NCBI GenBank assembly: GCA_030247725.1
Contig: JAOTRT010000004.1
Span: 1-64,000 of the forward strand
Source: Candidatus Nitricoxidireducens bremensis
GTDB lineage: Bacteria; Pseudomonadota; Gammaproteobacteria; Burkholderiales; Rhodocyclaceae
Reading direction: 5' to 3'
DNA length: 64,000 nt
Shown: positions 61,937 through 64,000 of the stretch, one piece after another
How positions within the stretch are numbered: position 1 is the first letter of the stretch
Layout: the number at the start of each line of letters is the position of its first letter
The notes under the pieces: model-generated
What the model saw: only the letters and a program-made list of their open reading frames with translations
Told to the model about the DNA's origin: nothing
Databases searched by the model: none
Translations under genes and position numbers: made by a program

Positions 61937-62560
61937 TTATTCCCCCTGCCCCGCCGCGGGTTGATCCTTCTCCACCGGCATGCTGACGATGCGCAGCCGG
62001 TCCTTGGCCTTGACGGCGATCTGCTTGCCCGGGTTCAGGTGCTTGCTGTCCTTGCGGTGGCGCAGGGTCAGCATGACGGCGGCGATGATGCCGACCAGCA
62101 GGATGACCGAGGCAAGCTCGAAGGGATAGACGTAGTCGGTGAACAGCAGCCGGCCGAGCTCCTTGGTGTTGCTGTAGTCGGCGGGCATCGTCTGGCCCGG
62201 CATGGCGTCGAGGCCGAAGTACTTGCCGGACAGAACCATGCCCATCTCGGCCACCATCAGCAGGCCGACCATGGCGCCCAGGGGCAGGTAGCTCCAGAAC
62301 TTCTGCCGCAGGCGCTCGACGTTGATGTCGAGCATCATGACGACGAAGAGGAACAGCACCATCACCGCGCCGACGTACACCATGATCAGGGCCATGGCGA
62401 GGAATTCGGCCTGCAGCAGCAGCCAGATGCCGGAGATGTTGAAGAAGCACAGCACCAGGAACAGCGCTGCGTGCACCGGGTTGCGGGCGGTGATGACGCG
62501 CAGCGCCGCCAGCACGGCGACAGCGGACAGCACGTAGAAGATGATCGTCTTGAATTCCAT
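61937..62560 (-). CDS. nuoJ: NADH-quinone oxidoreductase subunit J
   Basis: NuoJ (207 residues) is a five-helix membrane subunit; visible features include ARNPVHAALFLVLCFFN and AEFLAMALIMVYVGAVMVLFLF. Its tail is charged (KHLNPGKQIAVKAKDR). It is 8 bases after nuoI on the same strand. Confidence 0.95.
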   Translation of the reverse strand: MEFKTIIFYVLSAVAVLAALRVITARNPVHAALFLVLCFFNISGIWLLLQAEFLAMALIMVYVGAVMVLFLFVVMMLDINVERLRQKFWSYLPLGAMVGLLMVAEMGMVLSGKYFGLDAMPGQTMPADYSNTKELGRLLFTDYVYPFELASVILLVGIIAAVMLTLRHRKDSKHLNPGKQIAVKAKDRLRIVSMPVEKDQPAAGQGE

Positions 62561-62568
62561 CGTTTCGG

Positions 62569-63054
62569 CTACCGGTATTTGGCGTCCTGCTCGCGGGCGG
62601 CGGCGATATCCGCTTCGTAGCGGTCGCCGTTGGCCAGGAGCATCTGCTTGGTGTAGTAGAGGTCGCCGCGCGTCTCGCCGTGGTACTCGAAGACATGGGT
62701 CTCGACGATGGCGTCCACCGGGCAGGCTTCCTCGCAGAAGCCGCAGAAGATGCACTTCGTCAGGTCGATGTCGTAGCGGGTAGTGCGGCGGCTGCCGTCG
62801 TCGCGCTCGCCGGACTCGATGGTGATGGCCATCGCCGGGCAGACGGCTTCGCACAGCTTGCAGGCGATGCAGCGTTCCTCGCCGTTCGGATAGCGGCGCA
62901 GGGCATGCAGGCCGCGGAAACGCGGCGAGGCGGGGGTCTTTTCCTCCGGGTACTGCACCGTGATCTTCGGCGCGAACAGGTAGCGCAGGGTCACGGCAAG
63001 GCCCTGGCGCAGTTCGCCGAGGGAGAAGCTCTGGATCAGGTCGCGGGCGCCCAT
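62569..63054 (-). CDS. nuoI: NADH-quinone oxidoreductase subunit I
   Basis: NuoI (161 residues) carries two [4Fe-4S] clusters (N6a/N6b) with motifs [16 protein letters not shown] and [16 protein letters not shown]. It forms the electron wire between the hydrophilic arm and quinone. It lies 10 bases after nuoH. Confidence 0.96.
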   Translation of the reverse strand: MGARDLIQSFSLGELRQGLAVTLRYLFAPKITVQYPEEKTPASPRFRGLHALRRYPNGEERCIACKLCEAVCPAMAITIESGERDDGSRRTTRYDIDLTKCIFCGFCEEACPVDAIVETHVFEYHGETRGDLYYTKQMLLANGDRYEADIAAAREQDAKYR

Positions 63055-63064
63055 GGCGTTTTCC

Positions 63065-64000
63065 TTATTTCCAGATGTTGAAGGGCGACATCATCCAGAT
63101 GCCGACGACCGGAATCCAGAGGAGGCAGATGGGGACGAACACCTTCCAGCCCAGACGCATGATCTGGTCGTAGCGGTAACGCGGGAAGGTGGCGCGAATC
63201 CACAGGAAGATGAAGAGGATCGCGCACAGCTTGGCCACCAGCCACCAGATGCCGTCCGGCAGGAAGCCGACCGGCGACAGCCAGCCGCCGAGGAAGAACA
63301 GGGAGACCATCGCCGAGACGAGGATCATGTTGGCGTATTCGCCGAGGAAGAACAGGGCGAAGGCCATGCCCGAGTACTCGACCATGTGGCCGGCGACGAT
63401 CTCGGACTCGCCCTCCACCACGTCGAAGGGGGCGCGGTTGGTTTCGGCGACGCCGGAGACGAGATACACCAGGAACATCGGGAACAGCGGCAGCCAGTTC
63501 CAGGACAGGAAGCCGAAGCCCATGGCGGCGAAACGGCCCTGGTCCTGGGCGCGCACGATGTCGGACAGGTTGAGGCTGTTGGACACCATCAGCACCGCGA
63601 TCAAGGCCATGCCCATGGATATCTCGTAGGACACCATCTGGGCGGCGGAGCGCATGGCGCCGAGGAAGGGGTACTTGGAGTTGGAGGCCCAGCCGGCGAT
63701 GATGATGCCGTACACGCCCACCGAGGTGATGGCCAGCAGGTAGAGCACGCCGGCATCCACGTCGGCCAGGGCACCGCCGTCCCAGAAGGGCACCACGGCC
63801 CAGGCCGCCAGCGCGGGCGCCAGGGCGAGGATAGGGGCGATGATGAACAGCCAGCCGTCGGCCTTGGTCGGCACCAGCACTTCCTTGAAGAAGAGCTTCA
63901 TGCCGTCGGCGATGGGCTGCAGCAGACCCCAGGGACCGACGCGGTTCGGGCCGATGCGGACCTGCATCCAGCCGATGATCTTGCGTTCCCAGAAGGTCAG
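63065..64000 (-). CDS. nuoH: NADH-quinone oxidoreductase subunit H (partial)
   Basis: NuoH is the membrane subunit that forms part of the quinone-binding chamber. Only the C-terminal 311 codons are visible; the sequence reads [20 protein letters not shown] at its start, the well-known segment after the first helix, so the true start lies beyond the window. Further markers are [20 protein letters not shown] and the closing W-K. It is the first of the nuo genes visible here. Confidence 0.95.
   Translation of the reverse strand: MTFWERKIIGWMQVRIGPNRVGPWGLLQPIADGMKLFFKEVLVPTKADGWLFIIAPILALAPALAAWAVVPFWDGGALADVDAGVLYLLAITSVGVYGIIIAGWASNSKYPFLGAMRSAAQMVSYEISMGMALIAVLMVSNSLNLSDIVRAQDQGRFAAMGFGFLSWNWLPLFPMFLVYLVSGVAETNRAPFDVVEGESEIVAGHMVEYSGMAFALFFLGEYANMILVSAMVSLFFLGGWLSPVGFLPDGIWWLVAKLCAILFIFLWIRATFPRYRYDQIMRLGWKVFVPICLLWIPVVGIWMMSPFNIWK

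Overview
The window is a GC-rich, densely packed bacterial chromosome segment. Its gene content points to a facultatively lithotrophic betaproteobacterium of the Rhodocyclales/Sulfuritalea kind that oxidises sulfur and hydrogen. That placement is inferred from gene content and was not tested by phylogeny. No insertion sequence, prophage, tRNA, rRNA or CRISPR array was seen.

Left part (1-19.9 kb). A chemoreceptor tail and cheR-cheD-cheB lie on the plus strand, with a minus-strand pair encoding an HDAC-like deacetylase and a GNAT acetyltransferase between the tail and cheR. Next comes a compact hoxFUYHW operon for a group 3d NAD-reducing [NiFe] hydrogenase, continuing into a monoheme c-type protein and a zinc amidase. 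A convergent PAS-PAS-GGDEF-EAL-CZB protein follows. Then a second cheD, a MaoC-phosphotransacetylase fusion, acetate kinase, a REC-AraC regulator and a 7TMR-DISM hybrid kinase run in one direction.

Middle part (20-35.8 kb). The B12-dependent ribonucleotide reductase nrdJ has an NrdR-box-like operator and ends in a strong terminator. A membrane GGDEF protein faces a two-gene unit made of a cNMP-binding/acetate kinase/PduL triple fusion and a four-CBS-PAS-GGDEF protein. Next are a metallo-beta-lactamase-fold hydrolase, an HDOD protein, a TauD-like dioxygenase with an unknown partner, and a chemoreceptor. A minus-strand cluster then encodes a 72-residue protein, a Cas6/Cmx6-like protein without any CRISPR array, a tandem TusA and a DsrC paralogue lacking the terminal cysteine.

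Sulfur locus (36-49.2 kb). dsrABEFHCMKLJOPNR plus a siroheme-type SUMT forms one plus-strand unit. The presence of dsrEFH and dsrL, with no dsrD, marks it as the reverse (sulfur-oxidising) pathway. Electrons from DsrAB, carried via DsrC, would pass to the DsrMKJOP membrane complex and to NAD(P)+ through DsrL.

Right part (49.2-64 kb). An MHYT-PAS-GGDEF-EAL protein, a GAF kinase/LuxR-type regulator pair and a Nudix hydrolase precede a short protein with sulfur oxygenase reductase-like residues. A 0.6 kb repeat-rich non-coding region follows, then two small unknown genes and the distal part of the complex I operon (nuoHIJKLMN, minus strand). HoxFUYH (NADH from H2), the Dsr system and complex I together describe a lithotrophic electron economy. 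Four GGDEF proteins indicate heavy c-di-GMP signalling.
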